NCBI GenBank assembly: GCA_000985875.1 | Contig: CCRI01000019.1 | Coordinates: forward strand, 55,756 to 119,755 | Length of the DNA: 64,000 nt | Direction: 5' to 3' | Origin: Neorhizobium galegae bv. officinalis | GTDB taxonomy: Bacteria; Pseudomonadota; Alphaproteobacteria; Rhizobiales; Rhizobiaceae | In this document: positions 26,438 through 35,435 of the stretch, piece by piece | How the letters are laid out: every line of letters begins with the position of its first letter | Position numbering within the stretch: the stretch's first letter is position 1 | Notes under the pieces: model-generated | Databases searched by the model: none | What the model saw: only the letters and a program-made list of their open reading frames with translations | Told to the model about the DNA's origin: nothing | Position numbers and translations under genes: made by a program

Positions 26438-26614
26438 ATGGTTACGAATTCTGCTGCAACCGCAGTCGGCATTTCCGCTTCGAAGATCATTCCCCTCAGC
26501 ATGACGGCCCTGCTCGGCCTGTTCATCGTCGGTTTTGTCGGCTTCTCGCATCTGGAAGTCGTCCACAATGCCGCGCATGACACGCGCCACTCGCTCGCCT
26601 TCCCCTGCCACTGA
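26438..26614 (+). CDS. cbtB: Cobalt transporter subunit CbtB
   Basis: 58 residues: one membrane segment (about 18-40) and the C-terminal His motif HNAAHDTRHSLAFPCH, the CbtB hallmark and probable cobalt ligand site. The ATG at 26438 has AAAGGA upstream. CbtB pairs with CbtA in a B12-regulated cobalt uptake system in the inner membrane. Confidence 0.9.
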   Translation: MVTNSAATAVGISASKIIPLSMTALLGLFIVGFVGFSHLEVVHNAAHDTRHSLAFPCH

Positions 26615-26627
26615 GGAGTTCTCCCAA

Positions 26628-27392
26628 ATGTCGCTGTTTCGCAACATCGTCTTCACGGCGGTGATCGCCGGACTGTTGTCCGGATTGCTGCTCACCGTAA
26701 TGCAGAGCTTCTCCACCGTGCCGCTGATCCTGCAGGCGGAAGTGTTCGAAAATGCCGCGCCCGAGACAGGCCACAGCCATGACGCTGCACCTGCCGCTGC
26801 CGGCGCCGCGGCACCTGCCGCCGAGCATCAACACGGCGAAGAAGCCTGGGCTCCCGCCGATGGCTTCGAGCGCTTCATCTATACTGCTGCCGCCGACATG
26901 CTGTCGGCCATCGGCTTCGCCCTTGTCCTCGTTGCCGCTTCGGAAGCATTCGGGGGCTTCAAGGGATGGCGCGGCGGCCTGATGTTCGGCATCGCCGGTT
27001 TCCTCGCCGTCATCCTCGCGCCCGGCCTCGGCCTGCCGCCGGAACTGCCCGGCATGCCGGCTGCCGAGCTCGGACCGCGCCAGATCTGGTGGGTCTCGAC
27101 GGCTGTCTGCACGGCAATCGGTCTCGGCCTCATCGCCTATACCCGCTCGGCCGTGTTCGCCGCGCTGGCGATCGTGCTGCTGATCGCTCCGCATCTCGTC
27201 GGCGCGCCGCTGCCGCCAAGCCATGAAACGGCGGTCCCGATGGATCTTCATGCCCGCTTCGTCAACGCCGTCTATGCCACCAACCTGGTGTTCTGGGCGG
27301 TGCTCGGCGCGCTTACCGGTGTGGTCCGCGAAAGATTCCGGGCCGGCGAGGAAGCTTCTGCCGGATCTCCGGCGAAGCTCGCTTCCCGGTGA
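26628..27392 (+). CDS. cbtA: Cobalt transporter subunit CbtA
   Basis: 254 residues from an ATG with a GAGGAG site, 13 bases after cbtB. Five or so membrane segments are visible. A His-rich loop (GHSHDAAP ... EHQHGEE) follows the first segment and probably collects cobalt. The family ending HARFVNAVYATNLVFW is present. Its stop overlaps the GTG of cobO (GTGA), coupling cobalt import with corrinoid adenosylation. Confidence 0.9.
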   Translation: MSLFRNIVFTAVIAGLLSGLLLTVMQSFSTVPLILQAEVFENAAPETGHSHDAAPAAAGAAAPAAEHQHGEEAWAPADGFERFIYTAAADMLSAIGFALVLVAASEAFGGFKGWRGGLMFGIAGFLAVILAPGLGLPPELPGMPAAELGPRQIWWVSTAVCTAIGLGLIAYTRSAVFAALAIVLLIAPHLVGAPLPPSHETAVPMDLHARFVNAVYATNLVFWAVLGALTGVVRERFRAGEEASAGSPAKLASR

Positions 27393-28003
27393 AGGAGATC
27401 GACGAGGCGTCCGTCGAGCGTCACCGCGCCAAGATGGCGAACCGCAAGGCGGTTCAGGATGCGGAAGTGGCCGAGAAGACCCAGGAAAAGGGTCTTCTCA
27501 TCGTCCATACCGGATCCGGCAAGGGCAAATCCACTGCCGCCTTCGGCCTGGCGCTGCGCATGCTCGGCAACAACCGCCGGGTCGGCGTCGTGCAGTTCAT
27601 CAAGGGCGCCTGGTCGACGGGGGAGCAGCCGGCGCTTGCCGTCTTCGGTGACCGCGTCGTCTGGCACACGATGGGCGAGGGTTTCACCTGGGAGACCCAG
27701 GACCTGAAGCGTGACGTTGCTGCGGCGGAAAAGGCCTGGGAAAAGGCGCTCGAGCTGATGGCGGACGAGACGATCGGGCTCGTCATCCTCGACGAGCTCA
27801 ATATCGCGCTTCGTTATGACTATCTCGATCTCGACAAGATCGTCGCGGCGCTCCAGGCGCGGCGGCCGGACCTGCATGTGGTCGTTACCGGCCGAAACGC
27901 CAAGCCTGCGCTGATCGAGGCGGCCGACATGGTCACCGAGATGACGCTGGTCAAACATCACTTCAAGGCGGGCGTGAAGGCCCAGGCCGGCATCGAGTTT
28001 TAA
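27389..28003 (+). CDS. cobO: Cob(I)yrinic acid a,c-diamide adenosyltransferase
   Basis: 204 residues from a GTG. The P-loop is HTGSGKGKSTAAFGLALR; VVQFIKGAWSTGE, GEGFTWETQD and LDELNIALRYDYLD are the CobO/BtuR motifs. It transfers the adenosyl group of ATP to the cobalt of the corrinoid. It overlaps cbtA and precedes cobQ by three bases. Confidence 0.95.
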   Translation: MKEIDEASVERHRAKMANRKAVQDAEVAEKTQEKGLLIVHTGSGKGKSTAAFGLALRMLGNNRRVGVVQFIKGAWSTGEQPALAVFGDRVVWHTMGEGFTWETQDLKRDVAAAEKAWEKALELMADETIGLVILDELNIALRYDYLDLDKIVAALQARRPDLHVVVTGRNAKPALIEAADMVTEMTLVKHHFKAGVKAQAGIEF

Positions 28004-28006
28004 GCG

Positions 28007-29476
28007 ATGGCCGGGATCAAGCCAGCTCGGGCGCTGATGTTTCAGGGAACGGGCTCGGATGTGGGCAAGTCGCTGGTCGTGGCCGGGCTTGCCCGCGCCT
28101 TTGTGGCTCGCGGCCTGAAGATCATGCCGTTCAAGCCGCAGAACATGTCGAACAATGCCGCGGTCACCGCGGATGGCGGCGAGATCGGCCGGGCGCAGGC
28201 GCTGCAGGCGCGGGCCGCCGGAGTGCCGCTCAGCGTCCATATGAACCCGGTGCTCTTGAAGCCGCAGAGCGAGGTCGGCGCGCAGGTCGTGGTGCAAGGC
28301 AGGGTCGAAGGCAATGCCAAGGCTGCCGAATACCAGAACCTCAAGCTGACACTGATGCCGCGGGTCCTGAAAAGCTTCGAAATCCTCCGCAACCAGGCCG
28401 ATCTCGTTCTGGTCGAAGGCGCCGGCAGCGCCTCGGAAATCAATCTTCGCCACAACGACATCGCCAATATGGGGTTTGCGCGAGCAGCCGACGTGCCGGT
28501 GGTGCTGATCGGCGATATCGACCGCGGCGGGGTGATCGCCAGCCTCGCCGGCACCAAGCTGGTGCTCGATCCCGAAGATGCGGCGATGATCCGGGGCTTT
28601 ATCGTCAACCGGTTTCGCGGCGATCCGGCATTGTTCGCCGACGGCATGCGGATGATCGGGGAACTCACCGGCTGGCAGTCGGTCGGGCTGTTGCCGCATT
28701 TTGCCGATGCGGCCCGGCTGCCGGCGGAAGATGCGCTGGGCCTCAATGCGCCGTCGGTGCGGAAGGCGGGCGCGAAGATCAGGATCGCGGTGCCGATCCT
28801 GCCGCATATCTCCAATTTCGACGATCTCGATCCGCTGGAAGCGGAGCCGGATGTCGATCTCATCCGGGTCCGGCCAGGGCAGGTCATCCCCGGCGATTGC
28901 GATCTCGTGCTGCTCACCGGTTCGAAGGCGACGATATCCGACCTGCAGGCGCTGAAGGTGGCCGGTTTCGACGTGGATATTGCAGCACATGTCCGCCGCG
29001 GCGGGCGGATGCTCGGTCTCTGCGGCGGTTACCAGATGCTTGGGAAAACCATTTCCGATCCGGAAGGAACGGAAGGACCGCCCGGCTCGATCGAAGGGCT
29101 AGGCCTGCTGGATGTCGAGACGGTTCTCGCGGGCGATAAACGGCTGGAGGCCGTTGCGGGCGCGAGTTTCGACGGAATCTCCCTGTCCGGTTATGAAATG
29201 CATATCGGGCGAACCACCGGTGCCGATTGCACGCGGTCTTTTGCGACAATCGGCGGAAACCCGGAAGGTGCGATGTCGGCGAATGGTCGGGTCTGGGGCA
29301 CCTATCTCCACGGGCTGTTCTCGGATGACCGGCAGCGGTCGGCCTGGTTGACGCGGCTCGGCGGCTCTGCATCGGGCCTGGACTACGAGGCAGGGGTGGA
29401 TGCGGTGCTCGACCGGCTGGCGGCCCATATGGAAAAGCATCTCGATCTCGATGGGCTGATCAAACTTGCCAGATGA
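28007..29476 (+). CDS. cobQ: Adenosylcobyric acid synthase
   Basis: 489 residues. The N-terminus has LMFQGTGSDVGKSLVVAGL (dethiobiotin-synthetase-like P-loop) and FKPQNMSNNA. The C-terminal amidotransferase domain has the catalytic Cys in GLCGGYQMLGK and the HGLF motif near 430. It amidates side chains b, d, e and g. The last 17 bases overlap the convergent cobD gene. Confidence 0.95.
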   Translation: MAGIKPARALMFQGTGSDVGKSLVVAGLARAFVARGLKIMPFKPQNMSNNAAVTADGGEIGRAQALQARAAGVPLSVHMNPVLLKPQSEVGAQVVVQGRVEGNAKAAEYQNLKLTLMPRVLKSFEILRNQADLVLVEGAGSASEINLRHNDIANMGFARAADVPVVLIGDIDRGGVIASLAGTKLVLDPEDAAMIRGFIVNRFRGDPALFADGMRMIGELTGWQSVGLLPHFADAARLPAEDALGLNAPSVRKAGAKIRIAVPILPHISNFDDLDPLEAEPDVDLIRVRPGQVIPGDCDLVLLTGSKATISDLQALKVAGFDVDIAAHVRRGGRMLGLCGGYQMLGKTISDPEGTEGPPGSIEGLGLLDVETVLAGDKRLEAVAGASFDGISLSGYEMHIGRTTGADCTRSFATIGGNPEGAMSANGRVWGTYLHGLFSDDRQRSAWLTRLGGSASGLDYEAGVDAVLDRLAAHMEKHLDLDGLIKLAR

Positions 29477-30425
29477 TCCACGCCAGAAGGCCGAAAAGGC
29501 CGATCAGCAGGGCGTCTGCGACGCGGGCAAGCTTCAGCGCGCGGCGAATGTCGTCGTAGGTGAGCTCGGAACGCCCGCCCTCGCCCATGAACCGGGCCTC
29601 GATCATCTGGCCGCCATAGCTGCGCGGCCCGGCGAGTGCTATGCCGAGCGCACCGGCCATCGCCGCTTCCGGCCAGCCGGCATTCGGCGACCGGTGATGG
29701 CGGGCATCCCGCCTGATGGCCCGGATCGCGTTGCCCGGCGAGGCGCGATCGATGAAACCTGCAGCGACCACGAAAAGAAGGGCGCTCAGGCGCGAGGCGG
29801 GCAGGTTGATGAGATCGTCGAAACGCGCGGCCGCCCAGCCGAACGCTTCGTAGCGCGGCGATCTATGGCCGATCATGCTGTCGGCGGTATTGGCCGCCTT
29901 GTAGCCGACGCCACCCGCAAGACCGCCGATCCCCATCCAGAAGGCCGGTGCCACGACGCCGTCCGAGAAATTCTCGGCCAGGCTCTCGATCGCCGCGCGG
30001 CAGACGGCGGCTTCATCGAGCTTTTCCGGGTCGCGCCCGACGATTTTCGACACGGCCTTCCGCCCGGCTTCCAAACCTCCGTCCCGCAGCGCCGTCGCGA
30101 CGGCCTCGACATGGGTTTCAAGGCTCTTCTGCGCCGGCAGGCTCGCAGCGATCAGGACCAGCAGGATCGGCCCGAGGGGGATCATTCTCAGGTCGTATTC
30201 GATCACCAGGCCGAGCAGGACGGTGATGCCGAGAAGCGCCAAAAGCGCGAACACGCCCTTTCGCTTGCGCGTCGAAAAGTCGTCGCTTTCGCGGTTCAGA
30301 TCGCGGTCGAGCCGGGATATCAGTGCGCCGATCCAGGTGACCGGATGACCGATGCGCCGGAACAGCCAGTCCGGATACCCGAAAATGCGCTCCACGATCA
30401 GGGCGAAAAATGCAAGAAGGAACAT
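29460..30425 (-). CDS. cobD: Adenosylcobinamide-phosphate synthase CobD (CbiB)
   Basis: 321 residues from the ATG at 30425. MFLLAFFALIVERIFGYPDWLFRRIGHPVTWIG is the typical CbiB start, with membrane segments throughout; ESLAENFSDGVVAPAFW and NTADSMIGHRSPRYEAFG are conserved. It attaches the aminopropanol arm in the inner membrane. The start codon shares bases with that of the divergent cobC (CATG). Confidence 0.93.
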   Translation of the reverse strand: MFLLAFFALIVERIFGYPDWLFRRIGHPVTWIGALISRLDRDLNRESDDFSTRKRKGVFALLALLGITVLLGLVIEYDLRMIPLGPILLVLIAASLPAQKSLETHVEAVATALRDGGLEAGRKAVSKIVGRDPEKLDEAAVCRAAIESLAENFSDGVVAPAFWMGIGGLAGGVGYKAANTADSMIGHRSPRYEAFGWAAARFDDLINLPASRLSALLFVVAAGFIDRASPGNAIRAIRRDARHHRSPNAGWPEAAMAGALGIALAGPRSYGGQMIEARFMGEGGRSELTYDDIRRALKLARVADALLIGLFGLLAWIIWQV

Positions 30426-31452
30426 GAAGTTGGCAGGCCCTGAAATTGGCGACAGGATTGGCGATCCGATACAGCATGGCGGCAATCTTTCCCGTGCCCG
30501 GGCGCTGTTTCCTCATGCGCCGGAGCCTTGGGTCGATCTCTCCACCGGTATCAGCCCGCATTCCTATCCGCATTCGCCGCTTCCCGGCAATGCTTTCACG
30601 CGACTGCCTGAGGTCGCATCGGCGGAAAGGCTGAAGGTCCTTGCCGCTGCCGCTTACGGCGTGCCGTCGGCGGCGCATGTGGCGGCGGGGCCGGGGACCC
30701 AGATCCTATTGCCGATGGTCGCCGATCTTATCGCGCGGAAAGGCCAGGCTGCGGTGCTTTCGCCGACCTATGCGGAACATGCCCGAGCGGCGCGGCTGGC
30801 TGGTTTCGAGGTCATGGAAACCGCCGATCTGGATCGGCTGGCGGAAGCCGACCTCGCCGTCATCGTCAATCCCAACAACCCGACGGGCCGTATCGTCTCG
30901 CGTGCGGATCTTCTGGCGCTTGCCGCAATCATGCGCGCAAAAGGCGGGTTCTTGGTCGTGGACGAGGCCTTCATGGATGTGGCGGAGGCATCGAGCGTCA
31001 CCGACGCGGTGGATGCCGGCGGGTTGGTGGTGCTGCGGTCCTTCGGCAAGTTCTACGGCATGGCCGGCCTGCGGCTCGGCTTCGTGATATCGCACCCGGA
31101 AACGATCGCGCGGATCGAGAACCGGCTCGGCCCTTGGGCTGTGTCCGGTCCGGCATTACACGTGGCAAATGAGGCGCTCGGCGATACCGAATGGCAGAAT
31201 GCGATGCGGCTGAGGCTGAAAGAGGATGCGGCGCGGCTGGATGCCCTGCTCGGTGCTGCCGGAATACCCGTCGCGGACGGAACGTCGCTGTTCCGCTTCA
31301 TCCGCGATCCGCGCGCGCAGGCGATTTTCCGGCACCTCGGGGAAAAGGGCATTCTGGTGCGCCGGTTCGAGGAACGGCCCGATGATCTGAGGATCGGCCT
31401 TCCCGGCGACAGCGACTGGCCGCGGCTCGAAGAAGCACTAAGATCTATTTAG
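30424..31452 (+). CDS. cobC: L-threonine-O-3-phosphate decarboxylase (CobC/CobD-type aminotransferase fold)
   Basis: 342 residues from the ATG at 30424 with AAGGA just upstream. It is a fold-type I PLP enzyme: DLSTGISPHSYP near the N-terminus, IVNPNNPTGR, VVDEAFMD, and the PLP lysine in VLRSFGKFYGMAGLRLGF. It makes (R)-1-amino-2-propanol phosphate for the nucleotide loop and so partners CobD. The last 8 bases overlap the convergent P1 peptidase gene. Confidence 0.92.
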   Translation: MKLAGPEIGDRIGDPIQHGGNLSRARALFPHAPEPWVDLSTGISPHSYPHSPLPGNAFTRLPEVASAERLKVLAAAAYGVPSAAHVAAGPGTQILLPMVADLIARKGQAAVLSPTYAEHARAARLAGFEVMETADLDRLAEADLAVIVNPNNPTGRIVSRADLLALAAIMRAKGGFLVVDEAFMDVAEASSVTDAVDAGGLVVLRSFGKFYGMAGLRLGFVISHPETIARIENRLGPWAVSGPALHVANEALGDTEWQNAMRLRLKEDAARLDALLGAAGIPVADGTSLFRFIRDPRAQAIFRHLGEKGILVRRFEERPDDLRIGLPGDSDWPRLEEALRSI

Positions 31453-32452
31453 CCGGCGAAGTGAATTTGTCGCGCCAGGCGGGCTGGGCATTCGCAACGG
31501 GCAAAGCCGCCGCCTCGTAGACGCCACGGGCCACGGCCCGGGCGGTCACCAGCGTTGCAAGATGGCAGAGTTCGGCGAAGGCGGCCATGTCGCCGAGCGG
31601 TCTGGCGCCTGTCGAGGCCGCAAAGATCGTATCGCCGTCGCCCGGCAGATGCGCCGGCAGGACGGCGCGGGCAAGCCCGTCATGGGCCATGATCGACAGC
31701 CGGTGCGCCTGGGCTTTGGTCAGAACGGCATTCGTCACCACGACGCCGATCGTCGTGGCCTTCAGGTTGGCGCCCTTCATCCGCAATGCCGTGTGATTTT
31801 CGGTGAAGCGGGCGGGCAGGCCGAGGCCGCCGAATTCTTGGGCCTGCTCGAAGGGAGCCGACCAGAAATGTGGTCCTTCGGCGACGGTCGCCGAGCCCAT
31901 GGCGTTGACCGCAAGCAACGCCGCTATCGTATGACCTGTCGAGGTTCTGGCGCTTGCCGAACCCAGGCCACCCTTGAAGGTTGCCGTCGATGCGCCCGTT
32001 CCGGCTCCGATGGTTCCGAGCGCGAACTCACCCTTCGCGGCAGCCTTGAAGGCTTCGTAGCCCATGTCGCGATAGGGCGAATGCAGGCCCCAGTCCTTGT
32101 TGCCGCCGTTCAGGAGGTCCATCAGGATCGCCTGCGGCACGATCGGCACGCGGACGCTGCCGACCTGGAAACCACGGCCGATTTCGCGCAGGCCCGATTG
32201 CACGCCGCCGGCCGCATCCAGTCCGAAGGCGGAGCCGCCGGACAGCACGAAGGCATCGACCGTCTGCACGGTCATCGACGGATCGAGCAAAGCCGTATCC
32301 CGCCCGCCTGGCGCACCGCCGAGCACGGAGCCGGAGGCGATTGCCGGTTCGTCGAAGACAATAGCCGTGACGCCCGAACCCAAGGCAAGATCGGTGGCAT
32401 GGCCGACGGCCACGCCTTCGATATCGGTCAACAGATTGAGCGTATCGGCCAT
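31445..32452 (-). CDS. P1/S58 family peptidase (DmpA/NylC-like)
   Basis: 335 residues. Features are LTDIEGVAVGHATDL, GGAPGGRDTALLDP, VLSGGSAFGLDAAGGV and the probable self-cleavage/nucleophile site in KATTIGVVVTNAVL. That site carries Thr, as in NylC, rather than the Ser of DmpA. The family includes autoprocessed N-terminal nucleophile aminopeptidases and amide hydrolases. It starts three bases after the amaB stop, so it is in the lysine/pipecolate operon and may hydrolyse an amide in that route; this is inference. Confidence 0.85.
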   Translation of the reverse strand: MADTLNLLTDIEGVAVGHATDLALGSGVTAIVFDEPAIASGSVLGGAPGGRDTALLDPSMTVQTVDAFVLSGGSAFGLDAAGGVQSGLREIGRGFQVGSVRVPIVPQAILMDLLNGGNKDWGLHSPYRDMGYEAFKAAAKGEFALGTIGAGTGASTATFKGGLGSASARTSTGHTIAALLAVNAMGSATVAEGPHFWSAPFEQAQEFGGLGLPARFTENHTALRMKGANLKATTIGVVVTNAVLTKAQAHRLSIMAHDGLARAVLPAHLPGDGDTIFAASTGARPLGDMAAFAELCHLATLVTARAVARGVYEAAALPVANAQPAWRDKFTSPAK

Positions 32453-32455
32453 CGG

Positions 32456-33997
32456 TTATTCGATGTCGAACTTGACGCCCTGCGCGAGCGGCAGGGTGCG
32501 GCCATAGTTCAGCGTGTTGGTGGCGCGGCGCATATAGACGCGCCATGCGTCGGAGCCCGATTCGCGGCCGCCGCCGGTTTCCTTCTCGCCGCCGAACGCC
32601 CCGCCGATTTCGGCGCCCGATGGGCCGATATTGACGTTGGCGATGCCGCAATCCGAACCGCGGGCGGAGACGAAGGTTTCCGCCTCGCGCATGTCGTTAG
32701 TGAAGATCGAGGAGGACAGCCCCTGCGGCACGTCGTTGTGGAGGGCCAGCGCCTCGTCGAAGCTCGAATATTTCATCACATAGAGGATCGGCGCAAAGGT
32801 CTCGTCCTTGACCGGACCCGTCTGGGCCGGCATTTCGACGATCGCCGGGCGGACATAATAGGCGTCGGCCGCTTCGTCCTGGTGAACGCGTTCGCCGCCG
32901 GTCACCTTGCCGCCTTCGGCCTTGGCGGCTTCCAGCGCATCTCGCATCTTGTCATAGGCGGTCTTGTCGATCAGCGGGCCGACGAGATTGCCGTTTTCAA
33001 GCGGGCTGCCGATCGTCACGGACTGGTAGGCCTTGGCAAGGCGCGGCACCAGCGTTTCATAGACGCTGTCATGCACGAAGAGGCGGCGAAGCGAGGTGCA
33101 GCGCTGGCCGGCCGTGCCCATGGCGGCGAAGGCGACACCGCGGAGCGTCAGGTCGAGATCGGCGGTCGGGGCGACGATCGCGGCGTTGTTGCCGCCGAGT
33201 TCCAGCAGCGAGCGGGCAAAGCGCGACGCAAGCCGCGGGCCGACGGCGCGGCCCATCGCGGTGGAGCCCGTTGCGGAAACCAGCGGGATCTTGTCGTGGT
33301 CGACCAGGACTTCGCCGATATCGCGGCCGCCGATCAACAGGGTCGAGAGGTTCTTCGGGGCCTTTCCGCCGTCGGCGACGAAACGGGCGAGCGCCTTTTC
33401 GAAGATCGCCTGGGTGGCAAGCGCGGTGAGCGGCGTCTTTTCCGACGGCTTCCAGACGGTGGAATTGCCGCAGACGATGGCGAGCGCCGCATTCCAGGAC
33501 CAGACGGCGACCGGGAAGTTGAAGGCGGAAATGATGCCGATCGCGCCGAGCGGATGCCAGGTTTCCATCATCCGGTGTTCGGAGCGTTCGGTGGCGATCG
33601 TCAGGCCGTAGAGCTGGCGGGAAAGGCCGACGGCGAAATCGCAGATGTCGATCATTTCCTGCACTTCGCCGAGGCCTTCGGAGGTGACCTTGCCGACTTC
33701 GATGGAGACGAGCCGGCCGAGCGCGGTCTTGGCTGCGCGCAGTTCCTCGCCGAGCAGGCGAATCAGTTCGCCGCGCTTCGGAGCCGGAACCAGCCGCCAT
33801 TCGAGGAAGGCCGCGTGGGCAGCGTCGATCGCCTTTGCGGCGCCTGCGGCGGTTTCTTCCGGCAGTTTGCCGATCTCTTTGCCTGTGATGGGCGAACGGA
33901 CGGCGAGCGTGCCGCCCGTATAACTTTCGGCCTTTACGCCGAGATCGCCCAGAATGGTTTTCACTTCAGCGGCGAGATCGAGAGTGGCGAGCGTCAT
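32456..33997 (-). CDS. amaB: L-piperidine-6-carboxylate / alpha-aminoadipate semialdehyde dehydrogenase
   Basis: 513 residues from the ATG at 33997 with GGAG upstream. It is an ALDH7 (antiquitin) type enzyme: FNFPVAVWSWNAALA, ELGGNNAAIV, the catalytic Cys in GQRCTSLRRL, and the characteristic C-terminal GGEKETGGGRESGSDAWRVY. It oxidises the semialdehyde from L-pipecolate to alpha-aminoadipate, using NAD. It is followed by the P1 peptidase and preceded by the amaA-like oxidase. Confidence 0.85.
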   Translation of the reverse strand: MTLATLDLAAEVKTILGDLGVKAESYTGGTLAVRSPITGKEIGKLPEETAAGAAKAIDAAHAAFLEWRLVPAPKRGELIRLLGEELRAAKTALGRLVSIEVGKVTSEGLGEVQEMIDICDFAVGLSRQLYGLTIATERSEHRMMETWHPLGAIGIISAFNFPVAVWSWNAALAIVCGNSTVWKPSEKTPLTALATQAIFEKALARFVADGGKAPKNLSTLLIGGRDIGEVLVDHDKIPLVSATGSTAMGRAVGPRLASRFARSLLELGGNNAAIVAPTADLDLTLRGVAFAAMGTAGQRCTSLRRLFVHDSVYETLVPRLAKAYQSVTIGSPLENGNLVGPLIDKTAYDKMRDALEAAKAEGGKVTGGERVHQDEAADAYYVRPAIVEMPAQTGPVKDETFAPILYVMKYSSFDEALALHNDVPQGLSSSIFTNDMREAETFVSARGSDCGIANVNIGPSGAEIGGAFGGEKETGGGRESGSDAWRVYMRRATNTLNYGRTLPLAQGVKFDIE

Positions 33998-34053
33998 GTC
34001 AGTCTCCGGATGTGTAATTTTCGTCAATCTACAAGTCGGTGGCGGTTTCGCAA

Positions 34054-35337
34054 TCAGAACCGTTCGCCGGTGAAATGGGCGACTTGGGCGCCCGCTTCAT
34101 AATAGGCTTCCTTGATGGCGCGGAAGCCGGGTTCCTGAACCTCGGTCAGCGGCAGCGGCAGGTCGGTTTCCGAAACCTCGCCGAGGATATGGCGTGCCAG
34201 CAGTTTGCCGAATGTCGTGCCCGGCGCGATGCCGCGACCATTGTAACCGGAAAAACCGAGGACGTTGCTGCCGAATTTGTGGAAACGCGGCAGGGCATTG
34301 TCGGTCATGCCGATCTGGCCATACCATTCGGCCTCGAATTCCACATCTCCGAGCTGTGGGAAAAGCCGCTTCAGCGAGCGCCGCGCCCAGTTCTTGTGGA
34401 TCCCCGTTCCGGTGCCGCGCAACGCGCCGACCGAACCGAAGACAAGCCGGCCGGCCTGGTCCATGCGGAAGGAGGAGAGGATGTCCTTGGTGTCCCAGCA
34501 GCCCTCGCGCCCGGCAAGGATGGAGCGGCGCAGGTTGTCGCTGAGCGGCGTGGTGGCAAGGTTGAAATAGGGCAGATAGACCTGTTCCCGTCGCACCTGT
34601 TCCCAGGGGCCGGTGCTGTAGGCGTCGGTCGCGACGATGACCCAGTCGGCGGTCACTTCGCCGGAGGCGGTCCTGACAACGTTCCGGCCGTTGACTTCAT
34701 CGGTGCCGGTCACCGCGCTGCCGGTATGGAGCCTGGCACCGGCCTTCACCGCCGCGTGGGCGAGGCCGCGGGCATAGGCGAGTGGCTGCAGCGTGCCGGC
34801 GCGCATGTCGAGCAGTGATCCGGCATAGGCACCGGGACCGACACGCCTTTCCGTCTCGGCGGCATCGAGCAACGTCACTGGCGCGCCCCGCGCCTGCCAT
34901 TGCCTGGCGCGTTCCTCCAGCTCTTTCAGCCCCTCGGGACCGACAGCGCAATGCAGCGTGCCGTTCTTTTCGAGTTCGCAGGCGATGGCGTGTTTCTCGA
35001 TCAGTTCGCGGACGAGGGCGGGGCCGTTGCCGAGCAGATCGAGCAGGCGTTCGCCGTAGATGGGACCGAGTTCCTTCGGGAAATCGTCGGGCATCACCCA
35101 CATGCCGGCATTGATGAGGCCGACATTGCGGCCGGCCCCGCCGAAACCGATCTCCGCCGCTTCCAGCAGCACGACATTGGTTCCTGCCTCTGCGAGATGC
35201 AGGGCTGCCGAAAGGCCTGTGTAACCGCCGCCGACAATCACCACGTCGGCCGATATCGCCTCCTCCAGCCGGGTGGTGAGCGGCGGGGCGGGGGCGGTCT
35301 TTTCCCAGAGGCCGTGAGAGCGGGGATCGTTCAGCAT
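34054..35337 (-). CDS. amaA: FAD-dependent amino acid oxidase, probable L-pipecolate oxidase
   Basis: 427 residues. A DAO-type Rossmann motif DVVIVGGGYTGLSAALHLAEAG begins near residue 30. The C-terminal NVLGFSGYNGRGIAPGT loop near residue 365 contacts FAD. The pairing with an ALDH7 dehydrogenase and a LysR gene matches the Pseudomonas amaA-amaB lysine catabolic locus, which supports pipecolate as substrate. Gamma-glutamylputrescine oxidase-like or other amino acid oxidase activity cannot be excluded. Confidence 0.7.
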   Translation of the reverse strand: MLNDPRSHGLWEKTAPAPPLTTRLEEAISADVVIVGGGYTGLSAALHLAEAGTNVVLLEAAEIGFGGAGRNVGLINAGMWVMPDDFPKELGPIYGERLLDLLGNGPALVRELIEKHAIACELEKNGTLHCAVGPEGLKELEERARQWQARGAPVTLLDAAETERRVGPGAYAGSLLDMRAGTLQPLAYARGLAHAAVKAGARLHTGSAVTGTDEVNGRNVVRTASGEVTADWVIVATDAYSTGPWEQVRREQVYLPYFNLATTPLSDNLRRSILAGREGCWDTKDILSSFRMDQAGRLVFGSVGALRGTGTGIHKNWARRSLKRLFPQLGDVEFEAEWYGQIGMTDNALPRFHKFGSNVLGFSGYNGRGIAPGTTFGKLLARHILGEVSETDLPLPLTEVQEPGFRAIKEAYYEAGAQVAHFTGERF

Positions 35338-35435
35338 GATGATTGTCCGGGAGCGTTGATCGCCAACTCTTTACAGGGAGCAGTTATCGATGAATATCGA
35401 CATGTTCTCAACAGATCATTCGCTGGAGGAATGAC

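Noticed and set aside
31562..34102. 846-codon plus-strand frame opposite the P1 peptidase and amaB
   Set aside because: It spans two real minus-strand genes and shows no recognisable domain.
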